Below, one piece after another: positions 1 through 6,730 of a DNA stretch of 15,160 nt (the first letter of the stretch is position 1; each line of letters begins with the position of its first letter). Position numbers and translations under genes: made by a program. The stretch covers positions 1-15,160 of the forward strand of contig JAEWCE010000216.1 in assembly GCA_023390785.1 (NCBI GenBank), given 5' to 3'. Source of the stretch: Pseudomonadota bacterium. Lineage in GTDB: Bacteria > Pseudomonadota > Alphaproteobacteria > Rhizobiales > Devosiaceae. The notes beneath the pieces are model-generated. The model did no database searches and had not been told where the DNA came from. It saw only the letters and a program-made list of their open reading frames with translations.

Positions 1-78
1 TCGGGCGCCTACGAGGCCAACTACAAGAAGTGGTGGGGCGAGAACGCCAACCCGCCGACGCTGACGCCGCTCTGGTAA
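1..78 (+). CDS. C-terminal fragment of an unidentified protein (gene enters from the left edge)
   Basis: An open frame runs in from the left edge and ends at TAA (76-78), giving 25 residues rich in Tyr, Lys and Trp (YKKWWGENANPP, ending TPLW). Codon choice is G/C-biased at third positions, as in the neighbouring genes, so this is probably a real gene end. The tail is too short to assign to a family. Some extracellular sugar-binding proteins end in similar Trp-rich tails, but that is only an impression. It converges on lacI, with a perfect dyad between the two stop codons. Confidence 0.6.
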   Translation, partial: SGAYEANYKKWWGENANPPTLTPLW

Positions 79-93
79 GCGCACCAACCTGAC

Positions 94-123
94 GTTCGGG
101 GCCGCCCTCAGGTGGCCCCGAAC
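94..123. terminator. Hairpin between convergent genes, possible bidirectional terminator
   Basis: There is a perfect 10-bp inverted repeat, GTTCGGGGCC (94-103) and GGCCCCGAAC (114-123), with a 10-nt loop. It begins 15 bp after the left gene's stop and ends 2 bp before the lacI stop codon. Neither strand has a U-run after the stem, so it is not a canonical intrinsic terminator. Its position between two convergent genes still makes a transcription-ending or 3'-end-stabilising role likely. Confidence 0.6.
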
Positions 124-125
124 AT

Positions 126-1127
126 TCATCCCGCCGTGGCGCGCAACACGAAACGGGTCGGCACCCGCACCGGCGGCTGGCCCGGTACATGGCGCGCCGG
201 ATCGGCGATCATCTGCACCATCTCATGCACGAACACCTGCTTGTCGTAGCCGATCGAGGCGATCGGATAGGCGTCGAAATCGAGCAGCGACAGATCATCG
301 AAGCCGTAGAGCCGGAAAAGCTTCGGCCGGTTGCGCGGAAAGCGCCTGCGATGCACGTCGAGGATGCCCATCGCCATTGCGTCGGACGTGCAGAACACGG
401 CGCCTGGCCAGTCGCCTTCGCCGAGACGAGCGGCGGCCGCGTGGCCGCTGGCATAGGAATAGTCGCCCTGAATCGAGCGCAGCAGCGTGATGCCATGCCG
501 CTTGAACGCCCTCCGGTACGAGGCGATGCGCGCCTTCTCGACCAGCGACGTCCGCCGACCGGTCACCAGGATGGCCGTCGTCACCCGCTTCCCGGACGCG
601 TGCGACACCGCGTCGTCGATGCCCATGGCCTCGTCCGGCACAATGGCGGGCGACAGGTGATCATGCCGTCCGTTGAGCATGATGACCCGCTCGGTGCGGA
701 ACATCTGCCGCACCGTCGCCGCGTCCGCGAAGTCGGAAAACACGAACGCCGCATCGACGTGATACGCCACGCCCTGGCGCAGGAACTCCTCGACCTTCTG
801 CACCGACCCGACGCGGATGAGGATGACCTGCTTGCCCAACGTCTGCATCTCTGCCAGCAGCCGGTCGAACAGATCGAGATCGGACAGATCGTGGATGTGG
901 TTGACCACCACGGCCACGAGGTTGACCGTCTTGGTGGTGAGGCTCTGCGCCAGCAGGTTGGCGTGGAATCCCAGTTCCTGCGCGGCGGCAAGCACACGTT
1001 CGCGCTTATCTGCCGAAACCGGGCGCGGCTCCGAGGACAAGGCACGCGACGCCACGGCCTTGGAGACGCCCGCGAGTCGTGCGACATCGGCTATGGTGAT
1101 CTTCGCCGGCTGGGCGCCACGAATCAT
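126..1127 (-). CDS. LacI-family transcriptional regulator
   Basis: This 333-residue protein is of usual LacI/GalR length. Residues about 10-31 form the LacI helix-turn-helix (ITIADVARLAGVSKAVASRAL), followed by a hinge region near 55-65 (HANLLAQSL) and a periplasmic-binding-protein-like effector domain to the C-terminus (for example TSDAMAMGILD and YGFDDL). Proteins of this kind bind an operator as dimers and release it, or occasionally bind it, when a sugar ligand is present. The gene is divergent from the ROK kinase/cutC pair, with only 41 bp between the two start codons, so it most likely controls that operon and possibly the importer beyond. The ATG at 1127 is the most upstream start in frame, and its ribosome-binding site is weak. 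I see no obvious palindromic LacI operator in the 41-bp gap. The ligand is unknown. Confidence 0.93.
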   Translation of the reverse strand: MIRGAQPAKITIADVARLAGVSKAVASRALSSEPRPVSADKRERVLAAAQELGFHANLLAQSLTTKTVNLVAVVVNHIHDLSDLDLFDRLLAEMQTLGKQVILIRVGSVQKVEEFLRQGVAYHVDAAFVFSDFADAATVRQMFRTERVIMLNGRHDHLSPAIVPDEAMGIDDAVSHASGKRVTTAILVTGRRTSLVEKARIASYRRAFKRHGITLLRSIQGDYSYASGHAAAARLGEGDWPGAVFCTSDAMAMGILDVHRRRFPRNRPKLFRLYGFDDLSLLDFDAYPIASIGYDKQVFVHEMVQMIADPARHVPGQPPVRVPTRFVLRATAG

Positions 1128-1168
1128 GGGACAGGTCTTTGCGTCGAGCTGCGGAGCATCGGGGTGGA

Positions 1169-2074
1169 ATGATCATCTGCTTAGACATCGGCGGTTCCGG
1201 CATCAAGGGCGCCGTGGCCACAAGCCCCACAAGCCTTGCCCTGCTCGGCCGGCAGCGCACGCCGCTGCACGATTTCGACGCCTTCATCGCCGCGATCGGC
1301 GATCTGCTCGCGACCTCCGGTGCTGCTGCCGACGCACCGGTGGCGATTTCGGTCACCGGCGTCATTGATCCGAGCACCGGCGTCATCAAGTGCGCCAACA
1401 TTCCCTGCATCGACGGCCGGCGGCTGGCGGACGACCTCGCCCAGCGGCTGCGGCGGCGCGTCGTCATCGGCAATGATGCCGATCTGTTCGCGCTGGCCGA
1501 GGCCGTGGTCGGGCGCGGGCGCGGCCACCGCATCGTCTTCGGGGCGATCCTCGGCACCGGGGTCGGTGGCGGACTCGTGATCGACGGCGCGCTGGTCAGC
1601 GGGCCCGGCGGCTACGCCGGCGAATGGGGGCACGCCCCGGTTGCGGCGACGCGCGTCGGCGATCCGCCCATCGAGCTGCCGCGCTTCGCCTGCGGCTGCG
1701 GTCTCGCCGGCTGCGTCGACACCGTCGGCGGCGCGCGCGGCATGGAGCGGCTGCACGCACATCTCAGCGGCGACTTTCGCAACAGCGTCGACATCGTTGC
1801 TGCCTGGCAGGCCGGCGACGTGGCCGCCACCCGCACCATGGACGTGTTCTTCGAACTCGTGGCACCGCCCCTGGCGCTCGTCGTCAATGTCGTCGGCGCC
1901 GGCATCGTACCGCTGGGCGGCGGCCTCGCCAAATCCGCAGCGCTGGTGCAACGTCTCGACCGCGAGGTGCGGGCGCGGATTTTGCGCACCACCCGCGGGC
2001 CGATCGTGGTGCAGGGCATGATGGACATCGAGTCCGGCCTCGTCGGCGCCGCCATCCTGGGGATGACCGCATGA
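1169..2074 (+). CDS. ROK-family sugar kinase (glucokinase/N-acetylhexosamine kinase-like)
   Basis: This 301-residue protein has the full set of ROK kinase marks: N-terminal phosphate loop DIGGSGIKG (residues 6-14), the NDAD segment (102-105) with the probable catalytic base Asp103, GTGVGGG (129-135), GEWGH (151-155) and the zinc-binding motif CGCGLAGC (175-182). The residue usually Glu after the last Cys is Asp here. It lacks an N-terminal DNA-binding domain, so it is an enzyme rather than a ROK repressor. It probably phosphorylates a hexose or N-acetylhexosamine with ATP in the cytoplasm; the exact sugar cannot be read. I chose ATG 1169 because the conserved fold starts immediately there and GGGGTGGA lies upstream; a TTG at 1139 would add 10 unconserved residues. 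The stop overlaps the cutC start by 4 bp (ATGA), implying translational coupling. Confidence 0.9.
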   Translation: MIICLDIGGSGIKGAVATSPTSLALLGRQRTPLHDFDAFIAAIGDLLATSGAAADAPVAISVTGVIDPSTGVIKCANIPCIDGRRLADDLAQRLRRRVVIGNDADLFALAEAVVGRGRGHRIVFGAILGTGVGGGLVIDGALVSGPGGYAGEWGHAPVAATRVGDPPIELPRFACGCGLAGCVDTVGGARGMERLHAHLSGDFRNSVDIVAAWQAGDVAATRTMDVFFELVAPPLALVVNVVGAGIVPLGGGLAKSAALVQRLDREVRARILRTTRGPIVVQGMMDIESGLVGAAILGMTA

Positions 2075-2781
2075 AACTCGAAGTCTGCGTCGCCGATCCG
2101 CAGAGCCTCGTTGCCGCGATCGAAGGCGGCGCCGAACGCATCGAGCTCTGCTCGGCGCTCGAGCTGGGTGGCCTCACTCCCCTGCCCGGCATGCTGGCGC
2201 TGGCTGCCGCGAGCGGCGTGCCCGCCTACGCGCTGGTGCGGCCGCGCTCGGGCGATTTCGTCTTCGACACGCACGATGTCGACGCCATGCTGCGCGACAT
2301 CGACGCTGTGCGCAGGGCCGGCCTCGCCGGCGTGGTCGTCGGCGCCAGCCGGCCCGACGGCACGCTGGACGTCCCGGTGCTGCGCCGCCTGCTCGATCAC
2401 GCCGCCGGACTTGGATCGACACTGCACCGGGCCTTTGACCTGGTGCCCGATTTCGCCGAAGCGACCGAGGCGGCGGTATCGCTCGGGGTCGAGCGCATCC
2501 TGACTTCGGGCGGCGCCGCCACCGCCCTTGCCGGGCTCGACAACATCGCCATCGCCCACGCCGCCGCACGCGGCCGAACCGCCATCATGGCCGGCGGCGG
2601 CCTCCGGCCCGACAACATTGCGCCGCTGCTCGCGGCCGGCACTGTCGATGAGATTCACAGCTCTTGCGCTGGCCCAGAGCTCGCGTCGGCCGCCGGTGCG
2701 GTCCGCCTCGGCTTCGCCGCACCGGCGCGCCCGCCGACCGACGCCGCAGTCGTCGCCGCCTTCAAAGCCGCGCTGCGCTGA
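2071..2781 (+). CDS. cutC: CutC-family TIM-barrel protein
   Basis: This 236-residue protein carries the CutC signatures in order: LEVCVADPQSL at the N-terminus, GGAERIELCSALELGGLTP (about 19-37), VRPRSGDFVF (about 56-65), TLHRAFD in place of the more usual TFHRAFD, ILTSGG, IMAGGG and a final IHSSC. It is close to the usual family length and has no signal peptide, so it should be cytoplasmic. The name comes from a copper-tolerance phenotype in E. coli whose link to CutC has been questioned; the biochemical role of the family is unsettled. Here it overlaps a ROK sugar kinase by the ATGA junction and sits among transport and sugar genes with nothing related to copper. The context therefore favours a role in carbohydrate metabolism, which is an inference. 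Confidence 0.92.
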   Translation: MKLEVCVADPQSLVAAIEGGAERIELCSALELGGLTPLPGMLALAAASGVPAYALVRPRSGDFVFDTHDVDAMLRDIDAVRRAGLAGVVVGASRPDGTLDVPVLRRLLDHAAGLGSTLHRAFDLVPDFAEATEAAVSLGVERILTSGGAATALAGLDNIAIAHAAARGRTAIMAGGGLRPDNIAPLLAAGTVDEIHSSCAGPELASAAGAVRLGFAAPARPPTDAAVVAAFKAALR

Positions 2782-2815
2782 GGGGCTACTTCGTTGCGCC
2801 CGAGGTCAGCCCCTC
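2780..2815. terminator. Hairpin spanning the convergent cutC / permease stop codons
   Basis: A perfect 8-bp inverted repeat, GAGGGGCT (2780-2787) and AGCCCCTC (2808-2815), encloses a 20-nt loop. The left arm includes the last bases of the cutC stop codon and the start of the permease stop. The genes are only 4 bp apart, so the structure lies partly inside the permease C-terminal codons. No U-run is present. A role in ending both convergent transcripts is plausible but not proven. Confidence 0.45.
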
Positions 2816-3619
2816 GATGAATTTGCGCTGGAAGACCAGGTAGACCAGCACGATCGGCGCGATGACAATCACCGCACCAGCGGTGAGCACCGGCGTGTTG
2901 ATGGTGTACTTGCCCTGGAAGAACAGCGCGCCGATCGGCAGGGTGCGCAGCGCGTCGTCGTTGACGAGGATCAGCGGCAGCAGGAACTCGTTCCACGTCC
3001 AGATGAAAAGGAACAGCGCCAGCGTCGACACCGCCGGAGCCAGCAGCGGCACGATCACGCTCAGCAGCACCTGCGGCCGCGATGCGCCATCAAGCACCGC
3101 CGCTTCGAGCACCTCGTTCGGCAATTGCCGCATGGCGCTGGCCATGAAGATGGTGGCGAACGGCACCGACAGTGCGATCTGCGTCAGGATCAGCACCCAA
3201 TAGGTGTTGATCAGGTTGAGATAGAGCATCTCGTAGTAGAGCGGGATGATGAAGGCCTCGGTCGGCACCATCATGCCGAAGGTGAGGATCACGAAGATCG
3301 ACTTCTTGAACGGAAAGCGCAGATAGGCGAACGCAAAGCCGGTGATGAGGCCGAGCACGATGCTGACCGCCACCACCGGTACCACCACGATCACCGAATT
3401 GACGAAATAGGTGCCGAAACGTCCGTCGGTCCAGGCCGCGACGTAGTTCTCGAAATGCGGATATTCCGGCAGCGCGAAGGCGCCCTTCAGTACGTCGGTG
3501 CGACTCTTGATCGAGGTCAGGAGCAGCAGCCCGAATGGCACCACGGTGACCAGGCCGAACAGCCACAGCACGATCCGGAACGACACCGCCGGCGCCGTGG
3601 ACACTCCCGACCGCGCCAT
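2786..3619 (-). CDS. Carbohydrate ABC importer permease, MalG/CUT1 type
   Basis: This 277-residue integral membrane protein has about six hydrophobic segments, the first at about residues 14-35 (IVLWLFGLVTVVPFGLLLL). The cytoplasmic EAA loop that docks with the ATPase reads LEAAVLDGASRPQ followed by SVIVPLLAP, close to the EAA-x3-G-x9-I-x-LP consensus. The ending QRKFIEGLTSGATK is typical of MalG-like subunits. It pairs with the permease encoded immediately upstream to form the channel for the periplasmic binding protein. Its ATG overlaps the preceding stop by one base (TGATG on the minus strand), so the two are translationally coupled. No ATP-binding subunit follows; the next gene, cutC, is convergent. 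The transported sugar is unknown. Confidence 0.93.
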   Translation of the reverse strand: MARSGVSTAPAVSFRIVLWLFGLVTVVPFGLLLLTSIKSRTDVLKGAFALPEYPHFENYVAAWTDGRFGTYFVNSVIVVVPVVAVSIVLGLITGFAFAYLRFPFKKSIFVILTFGMMVPTEAFIIPLYYEMLYLNLINTYWVLILTQIALSVPFATIFMASAMRQLPNEVLEAAVLDGASRPQVLLSVIVPLLAPAVSTLALFLFIWTWNEFLLPLILVNDDALRTLPIGALFFQGKYTINTPVLTAGAVIVIAPIVLVYLVFQRKFIEGLTSGATK

Positions 3620-4590
3620 CAGTTCGCCGACCTGTCGAAGCGGCGCATGCCCTGGTGGATGGCGAAGTTCACGGCGAACACCAGCACGGCGCCGATGATC
3701 GCCACCGCCGCCGCGTAGCCATAGCGGTTCAGCTGGAAGCCGAGTTCGTACATGTAGATGTTGGGCACCAGCGTCGCATTGCCCGGCCCGCCGCGCGTCA
3801 TGGTGAAGATCAGATCGAAGCTCTTGATCGAGGCGATGACGGTGAGCAGCAGCACCACCCGCACCTCAGGCATCAATTGCGGCAGCGTGACATGCCAGAA
3901 GCTCTGCCAGCCCTTGGCGCCGTCCGCCCGCGCCGCGTCGAACAGTGACGGATCGATGCGCTGCATACCCGACAAAAACACCACCATGCAGAAGCCGAAG
4001 AAATACCACACGGCCACCGCGCCCACCGCCGGCAGCACCCAGGTGAAATCGCCGAGCCACGGCAGCGCGATCTTGCCGAGGCCCACCGCCTTGAGGATTT
4101 GGTTGAATGGCCCGAACGCCGGGTTGTAGAGCCACTGGAAGATGATGCCGAGCACCGCCGTCGGCATGATGTAGGGCAGGAAGAACAGCGTGCGCAGCAC
4201 CAGCCGCTCGCGCTTGCCGACCACGCTGATGATTGCCGCGAGGCAGATGCCGATCGCCAGCGGCAGCACGCAATAGAACACCATGAACTCGGCGTTGTTG
4301 CGCAGCGCGATGTAGAACTCGTGATCGGAGAACAGCTTGATGTAATTCTGCAGCCCGACGAAGCTCGGCACCACCAGCCCGTTCCACTCTGTGAGGCTGA
4401 TCACCACCGCGGCGAGTATCGGGATGAACACGAAGACCGCGTAGATAAGCAGCCCCGGCAGGACGTAGAGCATGTTGCCCTTGCCCATGCGGTCGAGGAC
4501 CGAGCTTGGCTCCTGCGCCTGGCTGCGCTGGCGCGCATCGGCCGGGGCGCCATTGCCGCTGTCCATGCCTTGATCGATCGTCGCCGCCAT
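3619..4590 (-). CDS. Carbohydrate ABC importer permease, MalF/CUT1 type
   Basis: This 323-residue permease begins with a polar cytoplasmic tail of about 38 residues, then membrane segments starting at MLYVLPGLLIYAVFVFIPIL. The EAA loop is LFDAARADGAKGWQSFW followed by HVTLPQL (about residues 218-239), and the MalF-like TRGGPGNAT lies near 265-275. I chose the ATG at 4590 because it has a strong purine-rich site (GGGGGGGA) a few bases upstream. A GTG at 4623 in the same frame would add 11 residues without such a site. It lies 67 bp downstream of the repaired end of the binding-protein gene and overlaps the MalG-like gene by one base. It forms the heterodimeric membrane channel of a CUT1 sugar importer. 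Confidence 0.92.
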   Translation of the reverse strand: MAATIDQGMDSGNGAPADARQRSQAQEPSSVLDRMGKGNMLYVLPGLLIYAVFVFIPILAAVVISLTEWNGLVVPSFVGLQNYIKLFSDHEFYIALRNNAEFMVFYCVLPLAIGICLAAIISVVGKRERLVLRTLFFLPYIMPTAVLGIIFQWLYNPAFGPFNQILKAVGLGKIALPWLGDFTWVLPAVGAVAVWYFFGFCMVVFLSGMQRIDPSLFDAARADGAKGWQSFWHVTLPQLMPEVRVVLLLTVIASIKSFDLIFTMTRGGPGNATLVPNIYMYELGFQLNRYGYAAAVAIIGAVLVFAVNFAIHQGMRRFDRSAN

Positions 4591-4614
4591 CGTCCCCCCG
4601 GCCGTTGCGAGAGC

Positions 4615-4639
4615 CGCGGCCACCTTGCGGGCAGCCGCG
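4615..4639 (-). other. Small dyad between binding-protein and permease genes
   Basis: A perfect 6-bp inverted repeat, CGCGGC (4615-4620) and GCCGCG (4634-4639), with a 13-nt spacer lies in the 67-bp gap. It could slow transcription or protect the 3' end of the binding-protein message. That gap position is common for such elements in binding-protein operons. There is no U-run, and in this GC-rich DNA a 6-bp dyad can arise by chance. Confidence 0.25.
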
Positions 4640-4657
4640 ACTGGTGTCGAGGGCCCG

Positions 4658-4725
4658 TTACTTGCCGAGGCTCGTCATATACGCCTGATAGTCGGCGTCG
4701 AGCGCATCGACGAAGGCCTGCGGGT
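4658..4725 (-). other. Apparent single-base deletion and displaced C-terminus of the binding-protein gene
   Basis: After codons for GDMT the annotated frame reads RRPSSMRSTPTIRRI and stops at TGA (4675-4677). The neighbouring frame reads PQAFVDALDADYQAY then MTSLGK and stops at TAA (4658-4660), which is a normal tail for a sugar-binding protein. The two frames are joined by adding one G to the GGG run at 4722-4724 on the plus strand (CCC to CCCC on the coding strand). The total coding length then becomes 1323 bases, divisible by three. A sequencing or assembly error in a short homopolymer and a real mutation are both possible. Confidence 0.85.
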
Positions 4726-5979
4726 CATGTCGCCGGCCAGCAGGTGCGGCATGTTATCGTCATAGGTCTTGAGCATGGTCGGGCTCGCCCAGTCGGCGTA
4801 GTGGCCCAGGGCATTGTTGGCCGTGATTGTCTTCCACATGGCAAGACCTTCCTTGAGCAGCGGGCTCTTGACGGCGCTGTCGTCGGTCGGGGTCGATGAG
4901 GGGAAGAAGCCCGCCGCCGCCCAGAGATTGGCCGCTTCCGGCGACACCATGTAGTCCATGTACTGCGCCGCAAGGTCCTGCGTGGCCTTGTCCTTGGCGT
5001 TGGAGGTGATCGACCAGCTGAGGTCGACACCGCCCACCGTCAGCGGCTTGCTGATGCCGGCCGGGGCCGGAACGGCCATGAAGTGAATGTCCGGGTTGGC
5101 CTGCATGTCGCCGAAGTACCACGTGCCGTCGAGCAGGAATGCGCCCTGCCCGGCGACGAACAGCTGCACGGCGTCATTGCCGGCAATGCCCTGGTAACCG
5201 TCGATGAAATAGCCCTCCTTGGCCCATTTCTGCATCAGCGTGGCAGCATCGAGTGCCGCCTGCGTCTTGAAGGTGCCGCCGCGACCATAGATCACGTCGT
5301 CGAGCGCCTTGCGGTTGGCGGCGTCGATATGGGCCTGCTCCATGCCGGTGAGCATGTGGAGCGCGATGTGCTGCTTTGCCGTGCCCAGCGCGAAGGCCGG
5401 CACGCCCTTGGCGTGCAGGGCGTCGGCGTCGGCAAGGAGTTCCTCGAAGGTCTTGGGCGGAGCCGAGATACCGGCGTCGCTCAGCACCTTCTGGTTGTAG
5501 AAGAGTCCCACCATTTCGCCCAGGCCGGACACGCCGTAATAGTGGCCCTCGCCGAACTGGCCGCTGTCGGACCATTGCATGCGCGCCAGCACGCCCTCGC
5601 CGAAGCGCTTGTCCCAGCCGTACTGCTTTACATAGTCGTCGATGGGCAGCAGGAGCTTCTGCTTGACCATGGTGCCCTGGTCGGCGGCGCCCTGATTGAC
5701 CTTGGTCACCTGCGGTCCGTTGCCGGCGGCGACCGTAAGCTTCAGCGTCATCGACAGATCGTCGAAGGTGCGCGCCGTGCGGTTGATGGTGACGCCCGGA
5801 TGTGCCGCTTCGAAGTTCTTGTTGAGCTGCTCGATCACCGCATTCTGGCCGACATCGGTATAGTCGTCCCAGGTGACCAGCGTCTGCGCCTGCGCGGCGC
5901 CGCCGAGGCCGGCAGCTAGCGCCGCCACGGCGAGGCCCGCGGCCCCCAGCCGCAGGCGGTTGTTGAGAGTGTCATGCAT
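4675..5979 (-). CDS. CUT1 sugar ABC transporter substrate-binding protein, C-terminus frameshifted
   Basis: As read, this is 434 residues. A Sec-type signal peptide (LRLGAAGLAVAALAAGLGGAAQA, cleavage probably after residue 31 before QTLVTW) precedes a family-1 extracellular solute-binding fold (VTWDDYT; AAHPGVTI; LGEMVGLFYN; LFVAGQGAFLLDGTW; YMDYMVSPEAA). It captures a sugar in the periplasm for the two permeases encoded downstream. I chose ATG 5979 over the upstream GTG at 6042 because a purine-rich site (GAAGGGAGA) precedes it and the signal peptide follows directly. The last 15 residues, from about 420, are a Arg/Ser/Pro-rich run unlike the family. Adding one G to the GGG at 4722-4724 (plus strand) restores PQAFVDALDADYQAY and MTSLGK ending at TAA 4658-4660, giving 440 residues. 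The substrate is unknown. Confidence 0.9.
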   Translation of the reverse strand: MHDTLNNRLRLGAAGLAVAALAAGLGGAAQAQTLVTWDDYTDVGQNAVIEQLNKNFEAAHPGVTINRTARTFDDLSMTLKLTVAAGNGPQVTKVNQGAADQGTMVKQKLLLPIDDYVKQYGWDKRFGEGVLARMQWSDSGQFGEGHYYGVSGLGEMVGLFYNQKVLSDAGISAPPKTFEELLADADALHAKGVPAFALGTAKQHIALHMLTGMEQAHIDAANRKALDDVIYGRGGTFKTQAALDAATLMQKWAKEGYFIDGYQGIAGNDAVQLFVAGQGAFLLDGTWYFGDMQANPDIHFMAVPAPAGISKPLTVGGVDLSWSITSNAKDKATQDLAAQYMDYMVSPEAANLWAAAGFFPSSTPTDDSAVKSPLLKEGLAMWKTITANNALGHYADWASPTMLKTYDDNMPHLLAGDMTRRPSSMRSTPTIRRI

Positions 5980-6097
5980 GAGTCCAGTCTCCCTTCCATG
6001 GATGTGCATTGACCATCGTCCTCGCGAACAGGCTTGCGCCATGCTCGCCGGGACGGTAGCTCGCTGACGCCGGCCAGGTCCGGCGACAGGATTGACG
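5980..6097. promoter_or_regulatory. Divergent intergenic region between binding-protein and GNAT genes
   Basis: These 118 bp must hold the promoters for the minus-strand importer operon and probably for the plus-strand acetyltransferase. Visible elements are the purine-rich site for the binding protein at about 5985-5995, the palindrome TCCATGGA at 5995-6002 and a dyad at 6068-6085. I find no convincing -35/-10 pair on either strand. No copy of the TGTC-N9-GACA dyad seen upstream of the ROK regulator occurs here. Confidence 0.5.
6068..6085. promoter_or_regulatory. Inverted repeat immediately upstream of the GNAT gene
   Basis: CGCCGG (6068-6073) and CCGGCG (6080-6085) form a perfect 6-bp dyad with a 6-nt spacer. 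It ends right at the GACAGG ribosome-binding sequence (6085-6090) of the ATG at 6098. It could be an operator or a short RNA hairpin beside the ribosome-binding site. In GC-rich DNA a chance occurrence is possible. Confidence 0.3.
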
Positions 6098-6709
6098 ATG
6101 ACCCATAAGCCGCGCCCGCCCTTCGTTATTCGCCGCGCCGAACCGCGCGACGCCGAGGCGCTGTACGAGATCTGCCTGCTGACGGCCGACAGCGGCGTCG
6201 ATGCCAGCGCGCTCTATAGTGACCGCCGGATGCCAGGCTACATCTGGGCCGCGCCTTATGGCGAGCTCGAGCCCGACTTCGCCTTCGTGCTGGCCGACGG
6301 CGACCGCGTGGTTGGCTATGTGGTCGGCACGCCCGACACCGTGGCGTTCGAAGCGCGGCTCGAACGCGACTGGTGGCCGAAGGTGCGCCAGGCGGTGGCC
6401 GGCATGACGCCGCAGAAGCCGTTCGACGAGGGCGTGCTTCGCCGCATCGCCGCGCCCGAGAAACACGACATCGCGCTCAGCGAGTATCCGGCACATCTGC
6501 ACATCAATCTGCTGCCCGAGGCGCAATCGGGCGGCTGGGGGCGCCGGATGATCGACACCGAGCTCAACGCCTTGCGTCGCGCCGGCGCCAAGGGGGTACA
6601 GCTCGGCGTCAGCCCGAGCAACGAGCGCGCCAAGGGCTTCTATGCCCACGTCGGCTTCACCGACATCAGCGGCCCGGGCCACGTCACCTACGCCATGAAG
6701 CTGCGCTGA
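6098..6709 (+). CDS. GNAT-family acetyltransferase, resembling the HAT-like domain of O-GlcNAcase
   Basis: This 203-residue protein has a GNAT fold. Residues about 8-21 (FVIRRAEPRDAEAL) form the first strand and helix, and QSGGWGRRMID (about 143-153) is the acetyl-CoA pyrophosphate loop, a variant of Q/R-x-x-G-x-G/A. SPSNERAKGFYAHVGF (172-187) is the usual C-terminal motif. The stretch YEICLLTADSGVDASALY, then AAPYGELEPDFAF, GYVVGTPDT and DWWPKVR resembles the bacterial acetyltransferases related to the C-terminal HAT-like domain of human O-GlcNAcase. That resemblance is from memory. I chose ATG 6098 because GACAGG lies 7 bp upstream; a TTG at 6092 is also in frame. The substrate is unknown. 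It converges on a glycoside hydrolase gene with an 8-bp gap. Confidence 0.88.
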   Translation: MTHKPRPPFVIRRAEPRDAEALYEICLLTADSGVDASALYSDRRMPGYIWAAPYGELEPDFAFVLADGDRVVGYVVGTPDTVAFEARLERDWWPKVRQAVAGMTPQKPFDEGVLRRIAAPEKHDIALSEYPAHLHINLLPEAQSGGWGRRMIDTELNALRRAGAKGVQLGVSPSNERAKGFYAHVGFTDISGPGHVTYAMKLR

Positions 6710-6712
6710 ACC

Positions 6713-6730
6713 GGCGGTCATGATACCGCC
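6713..6730. terminator. Hairpin at the convergent GNAT / glycoside hydrolase junction
   Basis: GGCGGT (6713-6718) and ACCGCC (6725-6730) form a perfect 6-bp dyad with a 6-nt loop. It lies 3 bp after the acetyltransferase stop and covers the hydrolase stop codon (TCA at 6718-6720 on the plus strand). No U-run follows on either side. A compact bidirectional transcript-ending structure is plausible. Confidence 0.4.

Noticed and set aside
1128..1168. LacI operator in the 41-bp gap between lacI and the ROK kinase
   Set aside because: I looked for a central-CG palindrome of the LacI type and found none. An operator may lie inside either coding start, but it cannot be supported.
2528..3718. Long plus-strand open frame across the end of cutC and the MalG-like permease
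   Set aside because: The translation is dominated by Arg, His, Gln and Asp without any fold signature, and both genes it overlaps are well supported in other frames.
4675..5979. Programmed frameshift in the binding-protein gene
   Set aside because: No slippery heptamer with a downstream pseudoknot is visible at 4722-4724, and binding proteins of this class are not known to use recoding. A simple deletion or sequencing error is more likely.
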